Both the position numbers and the translations under genes were made by a program. DNA of 6,353 nucleotides from assembly GCA_021156345.1 (NCBI GenBank), contig JAJNDJ010000053.1, positions 1-6,353 of the forward strand, written 5' to 3'. Source of the DNA: Rubrobacteraceae bacterium. GTDB taxonomy: Bacteria > Actinomycetota > Rubrobacteria > Rubrobacterales > Rubrobacteraceae. Numbering within the stretch: position 1 is the first letter of the stretch; each line of letters opens with the position of its first letter. Positions 1 to 4,863 of this stretch are shown here, one piece after another. The notes below the pieces were generated by a model. The model had not been told where the DNA came from and made no database searches. It worked only from the letters and a program-made list of their open reading frames with translations.

Positions 1-126
1 GGGGTGGCGACACTAACGCTAATCTTGGCGATCTTCATGCTCATCGGGGGCGTGGGAGCGGTCATTCAGGCATTCAGGATGCGTAGGGAAGCGGCGTCAG
101 CGCAGCAGGGCCGGCGGGTGCGCTAG
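1..126 (+). CDS. C-terminal end of a membrane protein (partial, cut by window edge)
   Basis: The first reading frame is open from base 1 to a TAG at 124-126, giving 41 residues. They form one strongly hydrophobic helix (VATLTLILAIFMLIGGVGAV) followed by a basic tail (FRMRREAASAQQGRRVR). A helix followed by arginines fits a last membrane span with a cytoplasmic C-terminus under the positive-inside rule. The family cannot be named from this fragment. It points toward the tyrosinase gene and ends just before a tandem repeat array starting at 125. A short independent gene starting at the GTG at base 4 is possible but there is no upstream sequence to show a ribosome binding site. Confidence 0.5.
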   Translation, partial: GVATLTLILAIFMLIGGVGAVIQAFRMRREAASAQQGRRVR

Positions 127-224
127 GGAAAGCGACTTCGGAGAACTCCGTCAACGCGAAGTTCGCAGAATCCCCAAAAGGCGAAGTTCGCAGAATTCCT
201 ATTCCACGCACTTCGGTGAATAAG
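125..224. repeat. Four tandem 25-bp units (TTCG-core repeat, copy 1)
   Basis: Units lie at 125-149, 150-174, 175-199 and 200-224 in exact 25-bp register. The middle two share GCGAAGTTCGCAGAAT and match at 20 of 25 positions by my count. The outer units are more diverged: the first contains GACTTCGGAGAACTCC and the last contains CACTTCGGTGAATAAG. The last unit can fold CAC-TTCG-GTG, a C(UUCG)G tetraloop if transcribed. It lies between convergent genes. Related units recur at 1835-1859, 1906-1986, 2993-3042 and 3585-3609. Confidence 0.75.
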
Positions 225-262
225 GGCAAGAGAAAGGGCCAGAGCGCGTGACCCCGGCCCTT
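222..262 (-). terminator. Probable intrinsic terminator of the caddie-tyrosinase unit
   Basis: On the minus strand, starting 9 bases after the tyrosinase stop codon, AAGGGCC (262-256) pairs with GGCCCTT (240-234). The stem can be extended inward by GGGG (255-252) with CTCT (244-241) using two G-U pairs, leaving a 7-base loop. It is followed by TCTCTTGCCCTT, only moderately T-rich. Its descending arm and tail overlap sequence shared with the end of the Wzz-like gene near 3031-3060. Confidence 0.5.
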
Positions 263-270
263 GTGCTGCT

Positions 271-1296
271 CTAAGTGCTTCTACCCGTTAGGCTTCCCCC
301 TGGGAGATCCAGTCCTAGGAGTTTCGGCGAAATCCAGCCGATTCTCATAGTATCGTAGTTGTAGAAGTCGTCTACATCGAGCATCTGCCTTGGCGTGAGG
401 GGATCTGATAGGAGTGCGTTCATCGCGTCGTCGATGCGGTGGCCGCGAAGCCTATCGGAGGCGGTTTGATCCGGTACGTAGGTGGAGCCATTGTCCTGCA
501 ACCAGGCTGCCCAGATACGGTCCTCGTCGCAGTGGTTGAGGTAAAAGACCGGGTCGTTTGGTGAGGAGGAGGGGAGCATATCGCCGCCGACCCACACGTG
601 GACGCGGTTGTGCAAACCTGGGGCGGTATTCGCAGGTACCCACCCCTCTACCTGGTTGCGGAAACCTGACGAGGTGGTGTTCCACGGTGGCATATCGTAG
701 GTGTCCAGGTTCAGTGCCGTGGCGACCTGATTCTTGCGCGGCAGCGTGGGAGCGCTCTGCCCGAAGGCTCTGCGAAGCCCCCGATCGGTTGCGCGAAGCC
801 GCCCGTTCACATCGGCGTCCACGCGTACGCGCCAACCGTTGGAGTCGGCTGCGTTGAAGGCGAAAGGCCCGGACGCGATCGGGTTGCCCTGCCCCCCCAT
901 GCACTCCTCTCCCCACACCGGGGACGCCGCCTGCTGGTCGGGGCTTCGCTCACCGTCTGCTGCCCAATCCCAGTATGGCAGACCAAAATCGTCATCCTCT
1001 AGCACGCGCTGGAGCTGCAGCTCCAAGAGGAGGAGCATGAACCGATGCCACGGGAGGAACACGGGACCACGATGGGCGGCATTCCGGTCCTGCTGCGTAG
1101 GGGGAGTGAAGGTGAACATCGCCAGATGGTGCCAGGCGACGAACAGGTCATAGGTGCTCACCTGGCGGGAGGGGCCAGCGATTCCGAAGTCGGATGTGGT
1201 CGGACCGAGAAACTCCTGCTTGAGAAGCTTGACTCCCCGGATGTAGTTCTGCCGGGCAGTAGAGTCACCGAGGATGTTGCGCCGCACCGCCGCCAC
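271..1296 (-). CDS. Tyrosinase / polyphenol oxidase (type-3 copper enzyme)
   Basis: This is a tyrosinase-family dicopper oxidase, which hydroxylates monophenols and oxidises o-diphenols to quinones with O2. The GTG at 1296-1294 (341 aa) is chosen as start: it follows the caddie stop codon by one base and has GGAGAGGGG seven bases upstream. A GTG at 1287-1285 is possible; a start at 1362 would overlap the caddie gene by 65 bp. In 341-residue numbering, the CuA site is His57 (or His56) in AWHHLAM, His75 in HRGPVFLPWHR and His84 in the same motif. CuB is His229 and His233 in LHNRVHVWVGGDM and His255 in DPVFYLNHCDEDRIW. Asn254 replaces the first His of the usual HH pair. There is no signal peptide and no C-terminal lid domain, so a cytoplasmic enzyme is expected. 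Substrate is unknown; melanin or aminophenol-type oxidation are both possible. Confidence 0.93.
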   Translation of the reverse strand: MAAVRRNILGDSTARQNYIRGVKLLKQEFLGPTTSDFGIAGPSRQVSTYDLFVAWHHLAMFTFTPPTQQDRNAAHRGPVFLPWHRFMLLLLELQLQRVLEDDDFGLPYWDWAADGERSPDQQAASPVWGEECMGGQGNPIASGPFAFNAADSNGWRVRVDADVNGRLRATDRGLRRAFGQSAPTLPRKNQVATALNLDTYDMPPWNTTSSGFRNQVEGWVPANTAPGLHNRVHVWVGGDMLPSSSPNDPVFYLNHCDEDRIWAAWLQDNGSTYVPDQTASDRLRGHRIDDAMNALLSDPLTPRQMLDVDDFYNYDTMRIGWISPKLLGLDLPGGSLTGRST

Positions 1297-1297
1297 C

Positions 1298-1654
1298 TCA
1301 GGACCCCTCTCCGTGCTCGTGTCCGCCTGGCCCGGTTTGGAAATCCTCAGGGAACGTATCAATCAATTGCTTCACAAGGTCGACCGCTGAGGCGAAACTG
1401 AGGTTAGGTACGGCGTGGTAATGCACCTGGCCGTCGTTGGTGACGCCCATATGCCCTTCTACGGTGACCCCGTCCACCTCGATGTGGTAGCTGGTACGGA
1501 CCACGATGTGGTGCCCTTTGTAGGTGTCTTCGCGGACACTTTCCATGGCCTCGCCATGGGGATGTTGGGTTTGTTGCAGCGCGGGCGCGTTTTCGCGAAC
1601 GTGCTGCGCGAGGGATTCGGGATCCGAAGCCCAGGCAAGTTCATCTCGCTTCAT
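1298..1654 (-). CDS. Tyrosinase caddie-like copper chaperone (MelC1-type)
   Basis: A 118-residue protein directly upstream of tyrosinase. In Streptomyces, MelC1 sits in this position, delivers copper to tyrosinase and holds it inactive. Residues about 47-103 match the MelC1 pattern I know: YHIEVDGVTVEGH, then DGQVHYHAVPN, then a helix with SAVDLVKQLIDTF. The protein is rich in histidine, including a tail ending GGHEHGEGS that could bind copper. Unlike Streptomyces MelC1 there is no Tat or Sec signal, in keeping with a tyrosinase that also lacks one. The start at 1654 is the second of two adjacent ATGs, four bases after GGAGGT; the ATGs at 1657 and 1666 are closer to or within the ribosome binding site. 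The TGA is one base from the tyrosinase GTG, which suggests coupled translation. Identity to MelC1 is low, so the role leans partly on context. Confidence 0.75.
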   Translation of the reverse strand: MKRDELAWASDPESLAQHVRENAPALQQTQHPHGEAMESVREDTYKGHHIVVRTSYHIEVDGVTVEGHMGVTNDGQVHYHAVPNLSFASAVDLVKQLIDTFPEDFQTGPGGHEHGEGS

Positions 1655-1719
1655 CATGACCTCCATAACTGGTCGTGGTCTCTATTCGAAATTCGATGCG
1701 CCATCAGCGATCCGCCGAT

Positions 1720-1847
1720 AGTTGGCTCCCTTCGTTAGTCCTGTCCACCTTTTTAGCTACTTTTTTGCCAACAGATACACATCGTAGACTCTTGCGATGA
1801 ATCGGCAATGAATCGTGGGCAAACGTTTGGTGAGCCGGGAGCCAACT
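1720..1847. repeat. 11-bp inverted repeat pair flanking the tyrosinase promoter region
   Basis: AGTTGGCTCCC at 1720-1730 is the exact reverse complement of GGGAGCCAACT at 1837-1847, with 106 bases between them. The right arm runs straight into a TTCG-core repeat unit (CCAACTTCGTAGAAC). No flanking target-site duplication is visible. It could be a paired operator, the ends of a very small inserted element, or two oppositely oriented repeat fragments. Confidence 0.5.
1781..1808 (-). promoter_or_regulatory. Candidate promoter for the caddie-tyrosinase unit
   Basis: On the minus strand TTGCCG (1808-1803) is followed after 16 bases by TACGAT (1786-1781). Each matches four of six bases of the sigma-70 consensus. 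It would give a leader of about 120 bases before the caddie start. It lies between the two arms of an 11-bp inverted repeat (1720-1730 and 1837-1847). Confidence 0.3.
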
Positions 1848-1986
1848 TCGTAGAACTGCAACGCCAGAAGCGTAATATGGCGCTGCCTACGGTGCGTATG
1901 CCCAAGGAGCAAAGAACTTCGTAGAACTCCGTAAATCGGAAGTCCAACTTCCGAGAATGCCCATTCTAGGCACTTCGGTGAATAGA
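1835..1986. repeat. TTCG-core repeat cluster, copy 2
   Basis: Units aligned to the array at 125-224 lie at 1835-1859 (CCAACTTCGTAGAACTGC), 1906-1930 (GAACTTCGTAGAACTCC), 1931-1961 (a 31-base variant) and 1962-1986 (GGCACTTCGGTGAATA). The 31-base variant holds an eight-base hairpin, TCGGAAGT-cca-ACTTCCGA. The order of unit types matches copy 1, with the GGTGAATA unit at the right end. The rest of the gap 1655-2166 shows no convincing coding sequence: it is AT-richer, and the short minus-strand frames at 1753-1947 and 1966-2154 run through repeats and lack protein-like composition. Confidence 0.65.
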
Positions 1987-2166
1987 GACGGAGCGAGCAT
2001 TCGCTGCTTGATTCATTACTAATTCATCGTCATCTACTACGTTGGCGATAGGCGCAATTGACGGAGAAAGGTGCAATAGTTGGGTGAGCATAGTGCGTAC
2101 GAACTTGCTTTGGCGGAGACAGCGAAACAATGAAGCAGGCATTAGTTTAGTCAAGGGGTTGGAATC

Positions 2167-2867
2167 ATGCTGCTACTTGTACTCGTTTTCCTAATGGTAA
2201 CCGTACCGCAGGGCATCGCGGTCCCAGCCCCGAGTAACCCGATTCTCACCGGCGGAATAGTAGGGGCGATAGTCGCCTTTGTTGGGGTACTCGTTACTCA
2301 ATATTTCACAGGAAAGAGACACAGCGAAGCCTTGCTACATGCACGTGAGCTAGAAGCAGCGCGTGCGCAAGATGCGGCGCTACAGAGGTACTTTGAGCAG
2401 TTGGGGAAGTTACTAGCTGATGCTGAGCGCCCATTTCGCCGCTCCACGCTAGGCGACGACTTAAGCACAGTAGCGCGAGCACAAACCTTGTCTATTTTGC
2501 AGAGTATCGACGACCCAGATCGCAAACGCACTTTGCTGCACTTCTTGTATGAGTCAGGACTGCTCTATAGGAATAGGCCCGTTATTGACCTCCCTAGGGC
2601 CGACCTGAGTAGGGCCAATCTCTACGGGGCTAACTTGAGTGGGGCCAACCTGAGCAGAGCCGACTTGCGTGAGGCTGATCTGCGTAGGGCAACCCTGTAC
2701 GGGGCCGACCTGATCTTGGCCGAACTACGCGGGGCAAAAGGCGTCACCCAGGAGCGACTAGAGCAGCAAGCAAAACGCTCGAAGGCGCCACCATGCCCAA
2801 CGGCCTAACGTTCGAGGACCGGCTCAAAGACAAAGAAGCCAGTGGGAAGGAAGTGGAGAACGAATAG
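2167..2867 (+). pseudogene. Pentapeptide-repeat membrane protein, C-terminal frame lost by a one-base shift
   Basis: The frame as read gives 213 residues (2167-2808), starting eight bases after a GGGG ribosome binding site. Residues 1-18 and 27-45 are hydrophobic, so it is probably membrane-anchored, followed by a charged helical segment (46-90). Residues 66-140 ([24 protein letters not shown]) match the linker of a family I know from Rubrobacter. Residues 141-190 are pentapeptide repeats of the A(D/N)LSxA type, such as [18 protein letters not shown], which form a right-handed beta-helix. The in-frame end [11 protein letters not shown] is unlike the family. The other frame reads [19 protein letters not shown] and ends at TAG 2865-2867, a typical family tail. 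Losing one A from the A-run at 2772-2775 explains this; restored length is 233 residues. A -1 ribosomal slip on the same A-run would also restore it. Function of the family is unknown. Confidence 0.85.
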
Positions 2868-2900
2868 GCCCTGGTCCGGAGGGCCTCCCCAGGAGGGGCC
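2867..2900 (+). terminator. GC-rich hairpins after the pentapeptide gene, possible terminator
   Basis: GGCCCT (2867-2872) pairs with AGGGCC (2880-2885) around a seven-base loop, and CCTCC (2884-2888) can alternatively pair with GGAGG (2892-2896). They begin at the restored stop codon of the pentapeptide gene. No T-tract follows, so intrinsic termination is uncertain. Confidence 0.3.
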
Positions 2901-2927
2901 ATAATACAGCCGAAGGGTATTATCAAA

Positions 2928-2971
2928 TCTTATGTACGCTAGGCTATGAACCTCCGACACTCTACATAAGA
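2928..2971. repeat. 44-bp palindromic site b (TCTTATGTA...TACATAAGA)
   Basis: TCTTATGTA (2928-2936) and TACATAAGA (2963-2971) are perfect nine-base inverted arms around 26 bases that begin CGCTAGG. The same arms and CGCTAGG occur at 4417-4461. A six-base hairpin, GCATAG/CTATGC at 2981-3000, sits just to its right; the minus strand then reads TTTCTTATGT, as it also does at the second site. Confidence 0.6.
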
Positions 2972-2992
2972 AACACTGCCGCATAGGACTGG

Positions 2993-3042
2993 GACTATGC
3001 CAACTTCGTAGAATTCGTCTTCTACGAACTCCGGTGAATAAG
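2993..3042. repeat. TTCG-core repeat, copy 3 (two units)
   Basis: Two 25-base units, 2993-3017 (CCAACTTCGTAGAATTCG) and 3018-3042 (ACTCCGGTGAATAAG). Together they hold a perfect nine-base inverted repeat, TTCGTAGAA / TTCTACGAA, with a six-base loop. The second unit lies inside the 3' end of the Wzz-like gene and supplies its last codons and stop. Similarity to copy 1 continues to about 3060 (26 of 30 bases at 3031-3060 against 211-240). Confidence 0.65.
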
Positions 3043-3567
3043 GGCAAGGCGAAGGGCCGCGCACAGCACCAACCCTATCGCCAGGGTAAGGAGCCCGTTC
3101 CTCAAGGGGTGCGGGCCTACCCGGTCGTAGGATACTTCCGCCTTCTCCAACACGGTGGCCGCTAAGGTGTTGCTTCTTTCGGAGATGTACTCGGAGGAAA
3201 CTTTGCCGACCGTGTTGGCGATCTGTGTAGCTCTGTACGTGTCGGTGTCTGCGTAGGTGAGGACTATAAGATGCGTGTTCTCGACCTGCTCGACGGTCAG
3301 GCTGTCTAGGAGCTAGGCCGGGGTCATCTCTAATTCCAAGCGTTGGATGGTCTCTTCGGCTACGGGGTGGCTACCTATGGCTTGTGCCGTCTCCAGGATA
3401 GCCGGTTGCATACGATACTCGCGGCTCCCTCCCAAGTTCGTCTGCTGATCGCCTTGCTTTTGATCCGCCCACACCTGGGCGGACGCCTCGTAGATCGGCG
3501 CTTGCTGGAGACTTACCGAGGTCACGCCGAAAGCGATGAGCACCACCGCCACCAGCACCATCTTCAT
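3022..3567 (-). pseudogene. Wzz-like chain-length determinant protein, interrupted by an in-frame TAG
   Basis: Wzz/YveK-type proteins sit in the membrane with two helices and help set polysaccharide chain length. From ATG 3567 (after AGGAGG) the protein has a first membrane helix (MVLVAVVLIAFGVTSVSL), then family text such as YEASAQVWADQKQGDQQTNL and AVAEETIQRLELEMTPA-like sequence. A TAG at 3313-3315 stops it after 84 residues. The same frame continues open for 96 codons with clear family sequence (LLDSLTVEQVENTHLIVLTY, ADTDTYRATQIANTVGKV) and a second helix (NGLLTLAIGLVLCAAL) to TAG 3022-3024. The stop replaces a position where I would expect Glu, so GAG to TAG is likely. The C-terminus (LALIHRSS) is encoded by a repeat element and is shorter than I expect. 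No tyrosine-kinase partner is present. ATG 3561 is an alternative start. Confidence 0.8.
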
Positions 3568-3584
3568 GCTCCTCCTCTCCTCAA

Positions 3585-3609
3585 GTTCCACACACTCGGG
3601 TGAATAGGG
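3585..3609. repeat. TTCG-core repeat, single diverged unit (copy 4)
   Basis: TTCCACACACTCGGGTGAAT at 3586-3605 matches the unit at 201-224 at 20 of 24 aligned positions over its full length. It fills most of the 45-base gap between the second small membrane protein gene and the Wzz-like gene, immediately upstream of the latter's ribosome binding site. Confidence 0.5.
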
Positions 3610-3612
3610 GTG

Positions 3613-4023
3613 TCAGTCCCCGCCGCCCCGAAGACCAGGGACGGGCCTGCTCTCGGGGTTATAGAAGACACAAGGCCCCACACGACGTTCTTCGAAGCGC
3701 CCGCCCAGGATGTGTGGGGTGGCTTCCACCTCAGTCCTTCCCCTTTCGCACACCAACGCGGTGGGCAGGTCTACAAAGGCCACCACCACCATCGCCGCAT
3801 ACGTTAGGATGACGCATCCCCCCACGGCGAGTAGTATCCTCTTCAAGGTCCACTCGAAGTCGTTCTTGAAGCCGAGCCACACCATCACCGAGACCGTACC
3901 GACCAGCAAAGCTAGCGCCACGTTTGTGCTCACCATCTGCCCCACCCCCACCACGGCAAAGTATCCCGAGAGCAACAACACCTCAAGGGCTAGCACCGCT
4001 ACTGCCCACAGCAACGTCTTCAT
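3613..4023 (-). CDS. Small three-helix membrane protein B, paralogue of its upstream neighbour
   Basis: A 136-residue protein of no family I recognise. Three hydrophobic helices lie at about 2-25, 30-52 and 61-85, followed by a 50-residue polar tail. The tail matches the tail of protein A: VCER (91-94), GG (107-108), an ER pair (112-113), VFY (119-121) and a final GGD. The start at ATG 4023 is chosen because it lies seven bases after the upstream stop and because the first bases, GAGCATGAAGACGTTGCTG, nearly equal the start of protein A. A start at 4140 would overlap protein A by 110 bp and add a non-hydrophobic leader. No strong ribosome binding site precedes 4023, so translation is probably coupled to protein A. 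Two tail cysteines (92, 118) may be extracytoplasmic or not; topology is unclear. Confidence 0.7.
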   Translation of the reverse strand: MKTLLWAVAVLALEVLLLSGYFAVVGVGQMVSTNVALALLVGTVSVMVWLGFKNDFEWTLKRILLAVGGCVILTYAAMVVVAFVDLPTALVCERGRTEVEATPHILGGRFEERRVGPCVFYNPESRPVPGLRGGGD

Positions 4024-4030
4024 GCTCACG

Positions 4031-4276
4031 TCAGTCCCCGCCCGAATTGGCCTCATGCCAGTAGAAGACATAGCCGGCGAACTGGCGCTCCTTGATGTAC
4101 CCGCCGATCCTATTCGACTCCATCTGCACATCGACCGCACCGCCGCGCCGTTCGCACACCGCCGCCATCGGGAAGGTGAGACATTCGTGGCAGACGGACT
4201 TCACGGCCATGTACACGAACAGCGCCACCAAGACCACGCTGACCGATCCTGCCACCATCGCCAGCAACGTCCTCAT
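4031..4276 (-). CDS. Small one-helix membrane protein A, paralogue of protein B
   Basis: An 81-residue protein with one N-terminal helix (about 4-26, LLAMVAGSVSVVLVALFVYM) and a polar domain holding a CHEC motif (Cys29, Cys32) and a third cysteine in VCERR (40-44). The rest of the domain reads GG (58-59), KERQ (62-65), VFYWHE (70-75) and a final GGD, paralleling the tail of protein B. ATG 4276 follows AAGGGGGAGC and is preferred over the GTG at 4291. It is the first gene of an A-B-Wzz operon. Upstream, 4277-4416 contains no gene and no convincing -35/-10 pair on the minus strand. I do not recognise the family. A thin-domain membrane partner of the surface-polysaccharide protein downstream is a guess from context only. 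Confidence 0.65.
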   Translation of the reverse strand: MRTLLAMVAGSVSVVLVALFVYMAVKSVCHECLTFPMAAVCERRGGAVDVQMESNRIGGYIKERQFAGYVFYWHEANSGGD

Positions 4277-4416
4277 GCTCCCCCTTTCCACAGACTGAGC
4301 AGAAGCTTAGCGTCCCTGGCCAGCATCTCACAGACGCACAGTAGGCGCGAGGCCCCGCCCCTCTTGTATACGGCCCGCCCTGCGGTGACGTTCACAAAGA
4401 AGCCCCGCCCGCATCG

Positions 4417-4461
4417 TCTTATGTACACGCGCCGCGCTAGGGCGCTAGGTCAAACATAAGA
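4417..4461. repeat. 45-bp palindromic site a (TCTTATGT...ACATAAGA)
   Basis: TCTTATGT (4417-4424) and ACATAAGA (4454-4461) are perfect inverted arms, the same as at 2928-2971. The interior contains a perfect tandem repeat of GCGCTAGG at 4434-4441 and 4442-4449. A hairpin lies just to the right at 4468-4492, as at site b. The site is about 140 bases upstream of the A-B-Wzz operon and overlaps the tail of the terminator of the operon before it. Confidence 0.6.
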
Positions 4462-4493
4462 AAAGGACCGCTGGCCTGGCTGCCTACAGCGGC
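4456..4493 (-). terminator. Probable intrinsic terminator of the HTH/membrane-protein operon
   Basis: On the minus strand CCGCTG (4492-4487) pairs with CAGCGG (4473-4468), extendable by one G-U pair, around a 13-base loop. It is followed directly by TCCTTTTCTT. It lies about 50 bases after the stop codon at 4545. Stem is short but the T-rich tail is convincing. Confidence 0.5.
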
Positions 4494-4544
4494 GATCCTG
4501 GCTCTATCGGAGGCGGGGCTATTCGGGTTTTCTCGGTTGGGTTT

Positions 4545-4844
4545 TCAGCGCAGTCCCAGGGCGGCAGGGGTCGCCAGCACGACGCCGCCCAGGAAGCCAA
4601 TGACTGCCAGGGTCATGAAGAGGTTGTCGTATGACAATATCTTCGGACTGATGCCCCGCGTCCCCGTACGGATCATGCTGAGGAACGCGCCGACTAGGGA
4701 AATGATGAGGAAGCCCGCAGGCACAGAGGATAGTGGAAGCTCGCGATCGACGGCGAGGAAGATCAAGAGCGCCGCTGTGTCCAACGTCGTGATCTGCTTG
4801 GCGATCTCGAAATAGTAGCCCCTTTCCGGCTCCTGCCCGTCCAT
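4545..4844 (-). CDS. Small three-helix membrane protein, unknown function
   Basis: A 99-residue protein with a polar N-terminus (MDGQEPERGYYFEIAKQI) and three hydrophobic segments at about 20-33, 43-60 and 74-95. The text FEIAKQITTLDTAALLIFLAV resembles small bacterial membrane proteins that begin KQITTLATA; I know no function for them. The ATG at 4844 is five bases after AGGT and 19 bases after the stop of the gene upstream, so it is probably the last gene of the three-gene operon. No catalytic motif is visible. Confidence 0.7.
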   Translation of the reverse strand: MDGQEPERGYYFEIAKQITTLDTAALLIFLAVDRELPLSSVPAGFLIISLVGAFLSMIRTGTRGISPKILSYDNLFMTLAVIGFLGGVVLATPAALGLR

Positions 4845-4863
4845 CAGCTACCTACCGAACATC

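Noticed and set aside
125..224. CRISPR array
   Set aside because: The 25-bp units are contiguous with no unique spacers, diverge from unit to unit, and recur as singletons elsewhere; no cas gene is present.
558..1153. Plus-strand reading frames opposite tyrosinase (558-857, 734-1153)
   Set aside because: Tyrosinase on the minus strand has all copper-site motifs; these frames are Arg/Ser-rich antisense shadows.
1415..1738. Plus-strand frame of 107 codons opposite the caddie gene
   Set aside because: Antisense to a gene with a good ribosome binding site and a tyrosinase partner; no family resemblance.
1753..2154. Two short minus-strand frames (1753-1947, 1966-2154)
   Set aside because: They cross repeat units and the promoter region, lack a ribosome binding site and have no protein-like pattern.
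2793..2867. A separate 24-residue peptide gene starting at ATG 2793 with GAAGG upstream
   Set aside because: Its sequence continues upstream in frame as LEGAT and matches the known tail of the pentapeptide family, so it is the lost C-terminus of that gene.
3313..3315. TAG in the Wzz-like gene as a pyrrolysine codon
   Set aside because: Nothing supports pyrrolysine use in this kind of protein or organism; a GAG to TAG change is simpler.
4420..4453. Promoter TTGACC with TACATA for the A-B-Wzz operon
   Set aside because: The spacing is 22 bases, too long for a sigma-70 promoter.
3710..4459. Long plus-strand reading frame of 249 codons
   Set aside because: It is antisense to two membrane proteins; its Thr/His/Pro/Ser-rich translation is the shadow of hydrophobic codons, with no ribosome binding site.
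4417..4461. Integron attC site
   Set aside because: The arms TCTTATGT/ACATAAGA lack the RYYYAAC/GTTRRRY core pattern and extrahelical-base layout of attC.
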